Assembly: GCF_039545135.1 (NCBI RefSeq)
Contig: NZ_BAABRU010000019.1
Location: 35,655 to 99,654, forward strand
Direction of reading: 5' to 3'
Source: Herpetosiphon gulosus
GTDB taxonomy: Bacteria > Chloroflexota > Chloroflexia > Chloroflexales > Herpetosiphonaceae
Length of the DNA stretch: 64,000 nt
Shown: positions 17,853 through 26,890 of the stretch, one piece after another
Position numbering within the stretch: position 1 is the first letter of the stretch
Layout: each line of letters starts with the position of its first letter
Notes under the pieces: generated by a model
What the model saw: only the letters and a program-made list of their open reading frames with translations
What the model was told of the DNA's origin: nothing
The model's database searches: none
Made by a program: the position numbers and the translations under genes

Positions 17853-19178
17853 ATGATGCGTCGAATTATCATGAGTACGCTAACCTTGCTAGCGCTAAGT
17901 TTATTGCCACGCGCTGCATCGGCCCATGAGTTGTGTTTCAATCAGGCCACCGAATATTGTCTGAATGATCCGTTTGCTGACTATTGGGAAGAAAATGGGG
18001 CTTTGCCAGTTTTTGGTTATCCAATTAGTGCGGCAACTGCACAAAGTGACCATAGCTTACAATGGACAGAGCGCCATCGGCTCGAAGCATGGCCAGCCAA
18101 TGCCAATACACCCTATGAAGTGCAGTTGGGCCTAATCGGCAAAGAACGCTTGGCCTTGCTCAATCGCCAACCAGAAGCACCCGAATCAGGCCCAATTGAT
18201 GGTTGTTTATGGTTTGCCGAAACTGGCCACAACGTTTGTGATCAAACTTCAAGTGCCGGATTTAAACAATATTGGCAAAATCATGGCTTGGCAGTGCCAG
18301 GCTTGGATCGTTATGCTCGCTCATTACAACTATTTGGCTTACCACTGACCACGCCTCAAATGGAAACCAATGCCAATGGCGATACGGTGATGACCCAATG
18401 GTTTGAACGGGCACGTTTCGAGTGGCATCCCAATAATCCCGATGAATTTAAAGTGCTGCTAGGCTTGTTGGGTAAAGAAGTTTTTCAACCAATTATCGAG
18501 CCACAGCCAACGCCGATTCCAACCCCAATCCCAACCCCAGAACCACAGCGTTGTACAGCGGTTTTTCCGGCTCCTAGTGTAATTAGCCTTGCTGAAACCT
18601 GTGTGGCGGGCGGCTCATTATTTGCGGTTTCAGGCAAATTCGAGCCAAATCAAACAATGTTTGCCTATGTAACTCAACCTAATGGCGAAGTAATAACCTT
18701 TCCAGTGGTCATTGGCAATAGCCGAAGCCAAACCGATGGAACATTTTCGCTGGTTGGGGCATTACCAGCCAATGCCAAACCGGGGGTTTATGGAATTACC
18801 GTTGAAGGTGGACGCTCAAGCGGGGTAGCCTACTTTGAACTCTATACTCCTGCTCAAACTCCAACAACCGATTATGGTGTTGTTCCCGCTTCATCGCCCA
18901 ATGGCTACGCCTACCCTGATACTGGCCCAATTGGCCAAGTATTCCATTATGGTGCTTATGGCTTTGAGCAAAATTCAATCGTATCAGTCTATATTACGGC
19001 TCCTAACGGCTCAATTAGTACTGCACGATTCAAGGTAACCGTTGATGGCGATGGTAATGCTGGACGTGATGTCGCGTTCCGTACCAACAATCTTGATCTC
19101 GTAGGGATTTACGCCATCACGTTTGAAACCACTGATCAACAATATAAAGTAACCATCTATCACCGAATTACGCTCTAA
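17853..19178 (+). CDS. Secreted protein with paired FWxxNGxLPxFGYP-type repeats
   Basis: This is about 441 aa. ATG 17853 is taken as start, with TTG 17850 and ATG 17856 alternatives and a weak ribosome site. Signal peptide RRIIMSTLTLLALSLLPRAASA is followed by two related modules: residues ~30-110 (FADYWEENGALPVFGYPIS, then LGLIGKE) and ~115-215 (FKQYWQNHGLAVPG, FGLPLT, LGLLGKE). The aromatic/Gly-rich pattern is common in secreted Chloroflexi proteins (from memory). A Pro/Thr linker leads to two beta-sandwich domains (about 240-340 and 345-442: PNGEVITFPV and PNGSISTARFKV). No enzyme motif is seen; a cell-surface binding role is likely. Confidence 0.7.
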   Translation: MMRRIIMSTLTLLALSLLPRAASAHELCFNQATEYCLNDPFADYWEENGALPVFGYPISAATAQSDHSLQWTERHRLEAWPANANTPYEVQLGLIGKERLALLNRQPEAPESGPIDGCLWFAETGHNVCDQTSSAGFKQYWQNHGLAVPGLDRYARSLQLFGLPLTTPQMETNANGDTVMTQWFERARFEWHPNNPDEFKVLLGLLGKEVFQPIIEPQPTPIPTPIPTPEPQRCTAVFPAPSVISLAETCVAGGSLFAVSGKFEPNQTMFAYVTQPNGEVITFPVVIGNSRSQTDGTFSLVGALPANAKPGVYGITVEGGRSSGVAYFELYTPAQTPTTDYGVVPASSPNGYAYPDTGPIGQVFHYGAYGFEQNSIVSVYITAPNGSISTARFKVTVDGDGNAGRDVAFRTNNLDLVGIYAITFETTDQQYKVTIYHRITL

Positions 19179-19214
19179 ATTTAGAGCCACAATCACCTAA
19201 ACGAGTGATTTGCC

Positions 19215-19250
19215 ACCGCTAGAGAAGTTGATCTCTAGCGGTTGGATTTT
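19215..19250 (+). terminator. Terminator of the secreted-protein gene
   Basis: An 11-bp stem (19215-19225 with 19232-19242) with a 6-nt loop is followed by TGGATTTTAGTTTT. It is between two convergent genes. Confidence 0.8.
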
Positions 19251-19287
19251 AGTTTTAGCCTGTTACGACTTTGCCCTAGGCCTCAAC

Positions 19288-20706
19288 TTAGCGAAAATAC
19301 CAACGTAATGCTCGTTGCAACAGTGGCTTTTCGAGCCAGCGGGTAAACGAGCGTTGAGCAGTCATTTTGAGGCCTTGCGAGCGGGTTGGATAAACATTAA
19401 TCAAGCCACCTAACTTAGATGCGCTTACGCCTGTACCCATCGCCAGCACTGCTGCATTGATCATATCGCCAGCGCCTTGGCCGATAATATGCACGCCGAC
19501 GATTTGCTCTTTGCGGCCAACCGCCAAAATTTTGATAAAGCCTTGAGTTGAATCCTCGGTACGAGCACGGTCGTTGGCACTCCACGGCAACTCATATACC
19601 CGCAAACTACTGCCATACTTGGCCCGCGCTTGGTCTTCATTCAAGCCCACATGGCCTACCTCGGGATCGGTAAAGGTCGCCCAAGGCACTAATTCGTATT
19701 TCATGGCGCTTTGGCCTGGAAAAAGTGCATTGCGCAGCACCAAACCTGCTTCTTGGGCTGCTACATGGGTAAATTGATAGCGCCCAATCACATCGCCACA
19801 GGCAAACACCCGTGGGTTACTGGTGCGCAAATATTGGTCAACATGAATCCGCTGTTCGGGGTCATACAAAATGCCTGCTGCATCCAAACCTAAATTATGG
19901 AGATTTGGAGTACGACCCGCCGCGACTAAAATTGCGTCAGCAACGATGGTTTGGGGTTCGTTAGTGGCAGTTTGAATCGTGAGCTGTTTTGCGTCAGCCT
20001 GAAGTTCGACTTTGAGGGTTTTGGTGTTGAGGTAAATTTGCAAGCCCTCGGCTTTAAGCGCTTGAGCCAAAGCCGCGCCCATGGCATGATCATCTTTGGG
20101 CAACAGCCGTGGGCCTTGTTGAATAATTGTCACTTCTGCTCCCAAGCGAAACAGTGCTTGACCTAGCTCACAGCCAATCGGCCCACCACCAAGCACAACA
20201 ATCCGCTTAGGCAATTGTTCTAACAAAAACACATCTTCGTTGGTAAGATAGCCCGCCTCGGCCAAACCCGGGATGGTCGGAATTTTGGGATGCGAGCCAG
20301 TCGCGATGCAAAAGTGCTTAGCCCGCAGCAATTCGCCATTAACTTCGACAGTTTGATCATCATAAAAACGCGCACGACCTTCGATCACCCGTGCACCTGC
20401 TTGGTGCAGCACCTCAGGCGCATCGTCGTGTTGATAAATTTGCTGTTGCACCGAATGCACATAGCCCATCACCGCAGCAAAATCGATACTTGGCTGGGCG
20501 GTAATCCCATAACGGGCAGCGGTTGCCGTTGTATGGGCAATTTTGGCAGCGTGAATTAAGCTTTTACTGGGCACACAGCCAGTCCAAGTACAATCGCCAC
20601 CGAGCTTATTGGCCTCGATTACGGTAATTTTTGCCCCCAACGAAGCGCCAAATTTTGCAAAGGTAATCCCCGCCGAGCCGCCACCAATTACCAGTAAATC
20701 GTCCAT
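19288..20706 (-). CDS. Pyridine nucleotide-disulfide oxidoreductase (dihydrolipoamide dehydrogenase/mercuric reductase-like)
   Basis: This is a 472-aa FAD enzyme. The N-terminal dinucleotide motif GGGSAG is at 8-13 and the redox disulfide is in GGDCTWTGCVPSK (about 37-49). A second nucleotide motif is VVLGGGPIGCELG (about 170-182), and the second FAD motif RVFACGDV is near 295. The C-terminal dimerisation domain lacks the His-Glu pair needed by true dihydrolipoamide dehydrogenase: its end reads VYPTRSQGLKMTAQ. It also lacks the vicinal cysteines of mercuric reductase. It is therefore one of the widespread uncharacterised class I disulfide reductases. No lipoyl-enzyme genes are nearby. Confidence 0.88.
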   Translation of the reverse strand: MDDLLVIGGGSAGITFAKFGASLGAKITVIEANKLGGDCTWTGCVPSKSLIHAAKIAHTTATAARYGITAQPSIDFAAVMGYVHSVQQQIYQHDDAPEVLHQAGARVIEGRARFYDDQTVEVNGELLRAKHFCIATGSHPKIPTIPGLAEAGYLTNEDVFLLEQLPKRIVVLGGGPIGCELGQALFRLGAEVTIIQQGPRLLPKDDHAMGAALAQALKAEGLQIYLNTKTLKVELQADAKQLTIQTATNEPQTIVADAILVAAGRTPNLHNLGLDAAGILYDPEQRIHVDQYLRTSNPRVFACGDVIGRYQFTHVAAQEAGLVLRNALFPGQSAMKYELVPWATFTDPEVGHVGLNEDQARAKYGSSLRVYELPWSANDRARTEDSTQGFIKILAVGRKEQIVGVHIIGQGAGDMINAAVLAMGTGVSASKLGGLINVYPTRSQGLKMTAQRSFTRWLEKPLLQRALRWYFR

Positions 20707-20722
20707 GCATGCTCCTTATATC

Positions 20723-20885
20723 GAGGGATCAGGGGCCAGGGGTCAGTAATCCACGCAGGATACAAAAATCGAAACCGCGAAGATCGCGAAGATCGCAAAG
20801 CATTTAAACCCAGAAATGTATCGTCCAAACCCCGCCCCCCAACAACCGATCCCCAAACTTTATGTTCTATGCTCTTTACTATACT
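20723..20885 (+). repeat. Dispersed intergenic repeats between divergent genes
   Basis: Bases 20723-20747 repeat the AGGGGYCAGGGG motif found at 13300-13332. Bases 20778-20800 have two GCGAAGATC units. Bases 20835-20879 (C-rich start, CAACAACCGATCCCCAA core) closely match 31023-31066. No gene is supported from 20707 to 21137. Confidence 0.7.
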
Positions 20886-20966
20886 GCCACACTTGCCAAG
20901 CAATTCTAAACGATTGCGAAATATTTATTGGCTATTGACGTTTCCAACCAATCTCCGATAGCCACC

Positions 20967-21015
20967 CTCATCCCTTATCCCTTATCCCTTATCCCTCATC
21001 CCTCATCCCTCATAC
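20967..21015 (+). repeat. Seven tandem heptamers (CTYATCC)
   Basis: Seven 7-bp units run from 20967 to 21015, the last with one change. The array ends about 22 bp upstream of the candidate -10 box (21038-21043) of the nucleoside-transporter operon, so its copy number could change promoter spacing or upstream contacts. Confidence 0.9.
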
Positions 21016-21043
21016 TTTATACTGCGCCGTGTTATGTTATAAT
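21016..21043 (+). promoter_or_regulatory. Candidate promoter of the BMP transporter operon
   Basis: A perfect TATAAT lies at 21038-21043. The matching -35 is weak (TTTATA near 21016, spacing 16), directly beside the heptamer array. The transcript would have a leader of about 85 nt before ATG 21138. Confidence 0.5.
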
Positions 21044-21122
21044 CAACGCCAATGCATGTCGCCATTCCCCACGCGTTGCGGGTGACATGGTTTTTGGGGA
21101 GCTACAGATACACTTTTATTTT

Positions 21123-21137
21123 AGGAGGGTTCCTCCC
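21123..21137 (+). promoter_or_regulatory. Ribosome site inside a small hairpin
   Basis: The strong ribosome site AGGAGGG (21123-21129) lies 8 nt before ATG 21138. GGAGG (21124-21128) is followed after GTT by CCTCC (21132-21136), so the site can pair with its own spacer. This may damp translation. It decides the start: an upstream in-frame extension has no such site. Confidence 0.6.
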
Positions 21138-22298
21138 ATGAACAAACGCATGATTGCGTTCATGATGCTGTTGGTCTTGATGATTCCGGTGTTGGCTGCT
21201 TGTGGCACCGAAACCGCTGCAACCACAGCTCCAGCGGCTACCGCCACCACCGAAGCAGCTGCTCCAACGGCAACTGCTGCTGCCGAAGTAACCGCTAGCC
21301 CAGCCACCGAAGCAACCGCTGTGGCAACCGCTGCGGCAACCGCCGAAGCAACCACCGGTGCTAGCAACCCGAGCGACATCAAAATCGGTTTGGTTACCGA
21401 CGTTGGTAAAGTCGATGACGGTACCTTCAACCAATTCGCTTTCGAAGGCTTGAAACGCGCCGAAACCGAACTCGGCGTGAAGATCGACTACATCGAAACC
21501 ATCGATCCAAAAGACTACGAAAAGAACATCGAACAATTCGCTAGCCAAGGCTATGATTTGATCATCGGCGTAGGCTTCTTGATGGGCGATGCAATCAAAG
21601 CCGCTGCTTCAAAATACCCTGACTTGAAGTTTGCCATTGTTGACTTCGCTTACGAACCAGCATTAACAAACGTCAAGGGCTTGGTCTTCTCAGAAGATGA
21701 ATCAGCCTTTATCGCTGGCGCTTTGGCCGCAATGGTTTCAAAGAGCGGCAAAATCGGTGCTGTTGGCGGTAAGGAACAAGTTCCTGCGGTCAAGAAGTTT
21801 GTGCTTGGTTACGAAGCTGGCGCTAAATACGTCAACGCCGACATCCAAGTCAGCAAAGTTTACATCGACTCATTCACCGACCCAACCGCTGGCGGCGAAG
21901 CTGCTAAAACCCAAATCGCTGAAGGCGCAGACGTAATCTTCGGTGCTGGTGGCCAAACTGGCTCAGGCGCAATCAAGACCGCTGCCGATAACAATGTCTT
22001 CGTGATTGGCGTTGACCAAGACGAATACAACACCACCTTCAAAAAAGGCCCAGCCCCAATGTTGATCACCAGCGCTATGAAGCGCGTTGACAACGCTGTG
22101 TTCGATGTGGTCAAGGAAGTTGTCGATGGCACCTTCGCTGGTGGCTTGTACTTGGGCAACGCTGCAAACGGCGGGATCGACTACGCTCCATTCCACGATG
22201 CTGAATCAGCCTTGCCAGCCGACGCTAAAGCCAAACTTGACGAAATCAAGAAGGGCTTGGCCGATGGCACGATTACCACTGGCGTTACCTTGAACTAA
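21138..22298 (+). CDS. BMP-family lipoprotein, nucleoside-binding component of an ABC importer
   Basis: This is 386 aa. A lipoprotein signal ends in PVLAAC (Cys22), then comes an Ala/Thr-rich linker (to about 75) and a PnrA/BmpA-type domain. Conserved family stretches are KIGLVTDVGKVDDGTFNQ, EGLKRAETELG, YDLIIGVGFLMGDA, GAVGG and FVIGVDQDEY. Members bind purine nucleosides outside the membrane and deliver them to the permease encoded downstream. Codon use is visibly more GC-rich and uniform than in the neighbours, as in highly expressed genes, and it has its own terminator downstream. Confidence 0.93.
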   Translation: MNKRMIAFMMLLVLMIPVLAACGTETAATTAPAATATTEAAAPTATAAAEVTASPATEATAVATAAATAEATTGASNPSDIKIGLVTDVGKVDDGTFNQFAFEGLKRAETELGVKIDYIETIDPKDYEKNIEQFASQGYDLIIGVGFLMGDAIKAAASKYPDLKFAIVDFAYEPALTNVKGLVFSEDESAFIAGALAAMVSKSGKIGAVGGKEQVPAVKKFVLGYEAGAKYVNADIQVSKVYIDSFTDPTAGGEAAKTQIAEGADVIFGAGGQTGSGAIKTAADNNVFVIGVDQDEYNTTFKKGPAPMLITSAMKRVDNAVFDVVKEVVDGTFAGGLYLGNAANGGIDYAPFHDAESALPADAKAKLDEIKKGLADGTITTGVTLN

Positions 22299-22324
22299 TT
22301 GTTGCCGCAAGGCACAACCCCGTG

Positions 22325-22365
22325 GAAGGGCTGCGTTCGTCATGACGCAGCCCTTCTACTTTTTG
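22325..22365 (+). terminator. Attenuator-like terminator after the binding-protein gene
   Basis: A perfect 12-bp stem (22325-22336 with 22345-22356) with an 8-nt loop is followed by TACTTTTT. It lies between the lipoprotein and ATPase genes. Partial termination here would give more binding protein than membrane components, as in other ABC operons. Confidence 0.85.
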
Positions 22366-22500
22366 TGTGGTATTATCAGCATATACAGCACAGCAACTCG
22401 AACAACCCGGGACACGTTTTGCCACCGTCTGGCAGCCAACAGCGTGGTTGTTCTGCATATTTGAGGCAATGCTGCCTCTTTGATTAACTAGGAGTCTTGT

Positions 22501-24036
22501 GTGACAGCGAACGTCGTACCTGCGTTGGAAGTCCGCAATATCACCAAGCAATTCCCCGGGGTTTTGGCCAACGACCAGATCTCTTTTACCCTACTCCCCG
22601 GTGAAATCCACGCCTTCCTTGGTGAAAATGGCGCGGGTAAATCCACCCTCATGAACATCTTGTACGGCTTGTATGACCCCGATCAAGGCGAGATTTTGAT
22701 CAACGGCAAATTGGCCAAGATCAAAAATCCGGCTGATGCGATTCGGCTTGGTTTAGGCATGGTACACCAAGAATATGCGCTCGTTGATACCCTAACGGTC
22801 ACCGAGAACATTATTCTGGGCACTGAATTGCGCAATGGTCCGATTCTCAATGCCAAAGAAGCCAGTCAACGGGTGCGCGAGCTTTCCGAGCAATATGGCT
22901 TGGCCGTACCACCCGATGCCATCGTCGGCGATTTACCGGTCGGTGTGCAGCAACGGGTCGAAATTTTGAAGGCGCTCTATCGCAATGTCAATATGTTGAT
23001 TCTCGATGAACCAACTGCCGTATTGACTCCCCAAGAGGCCGATGACCTTTTTCGGGTTATGCGTGAATTGGCCGATCAGGGCAAGGCGCTGATTTTTATT
23101 ACTCACAAATTACGTGAAGTGCGCGAAGTTGCCGACCGAATTACGGTGTTGCGCCGTGGTAAGGTTGTCGGCGACGCAGACCCCAAAACTGCCAGCGAAG
23201 GTCAATTAGCCGCGCTGATGGTTGGTCGCGATGTTGTCTTGAAAGTTGACAAAACTACGGCCAATCCTGGCGATGCGGTATTGAAAGTTCGCAACCTCAA
23301 ACTACGCGATGAGCGTGGCATAACCGTGCTTGATGATGTCTCGCTCGATGTCCATGCTGGCGAGGTTTTGGGAATTGCAGGGGTGCAAGGCAACGGCCAA
23401 ACTGAGTTGGTTGAGGCGATTACAGGCTTACAGCATTTGCCAACTGGCTCAATTGAGTTACTGGGCAAAGATATTACCAATCGCCCGCCGCGCTCAATTA
23501 CTGAACAAGGTGTCGCCTACATTCCCGAAGATCGCAAAGGCACAGGCTTGGTGCTTGGCTATAGCATCCGCGATAATTTGGTGCTTTCAACCTATTACAA
23601 AGCACCATTTACCAAAGGCTTGACCTTCAACGATGCGGCAATCGACGAAAATGCCAAAGAACTGATTGAAACTTTTGATGTGCGCACACCCAGCGCCACT
23701 ACCACTGCTGGTTCGCTGTCAGGTGGTAATCAACAAAAAATTATTGTGGCGCGTGAATTTACCCGCGAAAACCGCTTGCTGATTGCTTCACAACCGACGC
23801 GCGGGATTGACGTTGGCTCGATTGAATTTATTCACAACCAAATTATTAAACAGCGCGATGCAGGGCTAGCGGTCTTATTGGTTTCGGCAGAGCTTGATGA
23901 AGTGCTGGCCTTAGCCGACCGCGTTGCTGTGATGTACCACGGCAAGATTGTTGGCATTCTCCCGATTGCCGAAGCTACGCGCGAGCGTGTTGGCCTGTTG
24001 ATGGCCGGTATTCAGGAGCAACCCAATGGCAAATGA
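22501..24036 (+). CDS. ABC transporter ATPase with two nucleotide-binding domains (nucleoside/sugar type)
   Basis: This 511-aa ATPase starts at GTG 22501 (AGGAG a few nt before). The first domain has Walker A GENGAGKST and Walker B MLILDEPT. The second has a degenerate P-loop (GVQGNGQTE) and a signature LSGGNQQK near 400, as in RbsA-like and BMP-associated ATPases. It powers the importer formed with the two permeases. Its end overlaps the first permease gene by 11 nt. Confidence 0.93.
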   Translation: MTANVVPALEVRNITKQFPGVLANDQISFTLLPGEIHAFLGENGAGKSTLMNILYGLYDPDQGEILINGKLAKIKNPADAIRLGLGMVHQEYALVDTLTVTENIILGTELRNGPILNAKEASQRVRELSEQYGLAVPPDAIVGDLPVGVQQRVEILKALYRNVNMLILDEPTAVLTPQEADDLFRVMRELADQGKALIFITHKLREVREVADRITVLRRGKVVGDADPKTASEGQLAALMVGRDVVLKVDKTTANPGDAVLKVRNLKLRDERGITVLDDVSLDVHAGEVLGIAGVQGNGQTELVEAITGLQHLPTGSIELLGKDITNRPPRSITEQGVAYIPEDRKGTGLVLGYSIRDNLVLSTYYKAPFTKGLTFNDAAIDENAKELIETFDVRTPSATTTAGSLSGGNQQKIIVAREFTRENRLLIASQPTRGIDVGSIEFIHNQIIKQRDAGLAVLLVSAELDEVLALADRVAVMYHGKIVGILPIAEATRERVGLLMAGIQEQPNGK

Positions 24037-25354
24037 GCAACAAGCCCCCGCTGAGACCCAAAAACCCGCCGAACCCAAGCCCACCAAACCTAGCTTGCCT
24101 TGGCTTAGTGAAGCAATCGTGCCGCTCTTGGCAATTCTAACGGCGGTCTTGATCGGCGCAGTGATCGTCTTTATTTCAATTCCCAGCAATAAGCTGCCAG
24201 CCTTTGATCTGAGCTTGTATGGCAGCCGCAGCGATTGGTTTTTCAGCACCTTGCCCGAACGTTTACGGGTAACGCTGAGTGCCTTCACTGGTTTGTTCTC
24301 AGGCGCATTTGGCGATTGGAGCAAACCAAGCACAATTCCAGGTGCAATCAGCAATACCCTAGTTGAATCAACGCCCTACATTTTGGCTGGTTTGGCCGTG
24401 GCAGTCACCTTTAAGGCTGGCTTGTTCAATGTTGGCGCTGAAGGTCAATTGTTGATGGGCGCACTTGGTAGCGTCGCTGTTGCCGCTTTTATGCCCCAAT
24501 GGTTCGGCGTTGCCTCACTACCAGCGATTATTCACTTGCCAGCAGCTTTGCTGGCGGGGGTATTGGCTGGCGCAATGTGGGGGATTATTCCAGGCTATCT
24601 CAGGGCCAAAACTGGAGCGCATGAAGTTATTACGACAATCATGCTCAACTATATTGCCCTGCAAATTATGGATTATCTGATCAACGGCGTGATGAAAGAT
24701 AAAAGCGCCACCCTGCAACGCACGCCCTTCATCCACGAAAATGCTGCCTTGCCGCGGATTGTCAGTAAAGCTACTGACCCAAGTTTAACGGGTGGGCAAG
24801 CCTATCCGCGTTTATTTACAACCACCGACAGCGCTTGGGATCTACGGATTCACATGGGGATTGTGATTGCATTTCTCATGGTTGGCCTAATTTGGTGGTT
24901 GATGAATCGCACACCCAAAGGCTTTGAAATCAAAACCGTGGGCGAAAACCCCGAAGCCGCCCGCTATGCTGGCATGAATATCACTGGCACGGTGGTTGGA
25001 GCAATGGGCATTTCAGGCGCGTTGGCGGGCTTGGCTGGCACAAGTCAAGTAATTGGCTTGGAATATAACCTCAAGGCCGTGTTCTCCAGTGGCTTGGGCT
25101 TCGATAGTTTGGCAATTGCCTTGCTCGCCAAGAGTAATCCAATTGCGATTGTTCCGGCAGCGCTGTTCTGGGGCGCGTTACGCACGGGCGCAGGCGCGAT
25201 GCAAATTAACACGGGGATTTCAATCAACCTGATCAACATTATTCAAGCTTTAGTGATTATGTTTATTGCTGCCGACCAAATTGTGCGCTGGATTTATCGT
25301 ATCAAGCAAGCTGAAGGTGGCAAAATCACGTTTAACCGTAGCTGGGGTAAGTAG
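24026..25354 (+). CDS. ABC transporter permease 1 (nucleoside importer, BPD_transp_2 family)
   Basis: This 442-aa protein begins inside the end of the ATPase gene. A Pro/Lys-rich cytoplasmic start leads to about nine or ten membrane spans. Family landmarks are FKAGLFNVGAEGQLLMGALGSV and GAHEVITTIMLNYIA, with GENPEAARYAGMN in the cytoplasmic coupling loop. An extended loop (about 180-260) precedes span five. It forms the channel with the next permease. Confidence 0.92.
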   Translation: MANEQQAPAETQKPAEPKPTKPSLPWLSEAIVPLLAILTAVLIGAVIVFISIPSNKLPAFDLSLYGSRSDWFFSTLPERLRVTLSAFTGLFSGAFGDWSKPSTIPGAISNTLVESTPYILAGLAVAVTFKAGLFNVGAEGQLLMGALGSVAVAAFMPQWFGVASLPAIIHLPAALLAGVLAGAMWGIIPGYLRAKTGAHEVITTIMLNYIALQIMDYLINGVMKDKSATLQRTPFIHENAALPRIVSKATDPSLTGGQAYPRLFTTTDSAWDLRIHMGIVIAFLMVGLIWWLMNRTPKGFEIKTVGENPEAARYAGMNITGTVVGAMGISGALAGLAGTSQVIGLEYNLKAVFSSGLGFDSLAIALLAKSNPIAIVPAALFWGALRTGAGAMQINTGISINLINIIQALVIMFIAADQIVRWIYRIKQAEGGKITFNRSWGK

Positions 25355-25402
25355 CGCCAGCGCCGTCGCTCTTGAATTTTTTAACCTTTACGGTGGATTT
25401 GT

Positions 25403-26740
25403 ATGAAATTTACACGCGCACGCGGGGTTGGCCTGCTCGGGATTTTCATCGCGATTGTCCTGATTTTTGCAGTCAATAACAGCCTCGGCAATAAAATCAC
25501 TGAAAAAAGCAAAATCCAATCAATTTGGGGTTTTACTAGCACGATTCGAATTCCCGATAGTGCCAAAATGAAGGAAGATCCCAAAGCACCGCCAGTCGCC
25601 GCGATCGAACTGCCCACCATGATCACGATTAGCTTGATCTGTGGGGCATTAGTGTTAGCAGGTGGCTCGCTGATCGCCAAGAATCCTGAACGCGGTTGGG
25701 TTGCTCCGTATATGAGCAGCGTAATTGCCCTTGGTTTCTTTTCGATTTTGCTCTGGGCGGTCGCCAACAACAGCGTTGACCTCTCGGATACACTCTCGCG
25801 GGTGGTGCGGCTTGGCACACCAATCGCAATTGGGGCACTGGCAGGGATCGTCTGTGAGCGCTCAGGTGTGGTCAATATCGGGATCGAAGGCATGATGTTG
25901 ACGGCAGCCTGTTTTGGCTATGCTGCTGCCGCGATCTCAGCCCGCGCAATCTATGGCGATGCCTTGCCCGAAAGTGCCGTCAGAGGTGTCGTTTGGATGC
26001 CCTTGATCATCGGAATTTTGGGCGCAATCGTAACTGGCGGCATGATGGCTGCCTTGCATGCTTGGCTCTCAATTCGCTTCAAAGTTGACCAAGTAATCAG
26101 CGGTACGGTGATCAATATTATGGCAGTTGGGATTACCGGTTTTACCCGCACCAACTTTTTGCTCAAATTTGAATCGCCCTTGCGAACAGGCTTGCCGCAA
26201 ATGCCACTTGGGCCGTTGGCCGATATCCCATTGCTTGGACCGATTCTGTTTGATCACAAACCAATCACCTATTTGATGATTCTGATGGTGTTTGGCCTAA
26301 ACTTCTTCCTGTTTCGCACGGTTTGGGGCTTGCGAACCCGCGCAATCGGCGAACACCCCAAAGCTGCCGATACCGTCGGGATCAACGTCAATCGCATGCG
26401 TTATCGCAACGTAATTATTGGCGGGATGATCGCTGGGGTAGCAGGGGCTTGGTTCTCACTAGAAGGCTCGTTTGGCTTTGACGATGGCATGACCAGTGGT
26501 CAAGGTTTTATCTCATTGGCCGCGATGATCTTCGGCAAGTGGAATCCAATTGGAGCCTTTGGTGGCTCGTTGCTCTTCTCATCTGCCGATGCCTTGCAGC
26601 TCAAAGTACAGGCCTATAGCTTCGATTTGCCATCGCAATTTATGCAAATGTTGCCGTATGTGGTAACGCTAATTGTATTAGCTGGGGTGATTGGCCGCGC
26701 CCGACCACCAGCCGCCTCGGGCAAAGTGTACGAAAAATAA
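25403..26740 (+). CDS. ABC transporter permease 2 (nucleoside importer)
   Basis: This 445-aa second permease of the BMP system starts 48 nt after the first. About ten hydrophobic spans are visible; the family motifs are CERSGVVNIGIEGMML, VDQVISGTVINIMAVG and RAIGEHPKAADTVGINV. An extra N-terminal part of about 110 residues with two or three spans precedes the family core, so it is longer than the typical ~300-aa partner. Together the four genes make a full importer, probably for purine nucleosides. Confidence 0.92.
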   Translation: MKFTRARGVGLLGIFIAIVLIFAVNNSLGNKITEKSKIQSIWGFTSTIRIPDSAKMKEDPKAPPVAAIELPTMITISLICGALVLAGGSLIAKNPERGWVAPYMSSVIALGFFSILLWAVANNSVDLSDTLSRVVRLGTPIAIGALAGIVCERSGVVNIGIEGMMLTAACFGYAAAAISARAIYGDALPESAVRGVVWMPLIIGILGAIVTGGMMAALHAWLSIRFKVDQVISGTVINIMAVGITGFTRTNFLLKFESPLRTGLPQMPLGPLADIPLLGPILFDHKPITYLMILMVFGLNFFLFRTVWGLRTRAIGEHPKAADTVGINVNRMRYRNVIIGGMIAGVAGAWFSLEGSFGFDDGMTSGQGFISLAAMIFGKWNPIGAFGGSLLFSSADALQLKVQAYSFDLPSQFMQMLPYVVTLIVLAGVIGRARPPAASGKVYEK

Positions 26741-26762
26741 GCAGCCTTTGCGCAACCTTGTT

Positions 26763-26796
26763 CAATGCCATTCCGTAGCAACGCGGAGTGGCATTG
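26763..26796 (+). terminator. Hairpin ending the BMP operon
   Basis: A 13-bp stem (26763-26775 with 26784-26796, one G-U pair) begins 22 nt after the second permease stop codon. The T-run is poor (GCGTTTAAG), so it is a probable but weak terminator. Confidence 0.6.
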
Positions 26797-26890
26797 GCGT
26801 TTAAGTGCATTGTTCTTGCTCTTCTCAGCAGCCAAGCCATCGTCTATACTAGGTTTGTAACTCAATTTTGTGTGTTCTTGGAGGTATTTT

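Noticed and set aside
20928..21137. 70-residue N-terminal extension of the BMP lipoprotein
   Set aside because: It translates the heptamer repeats and the promoter. A strong ribosome site and lipoprotein signal fix the start at 21138.
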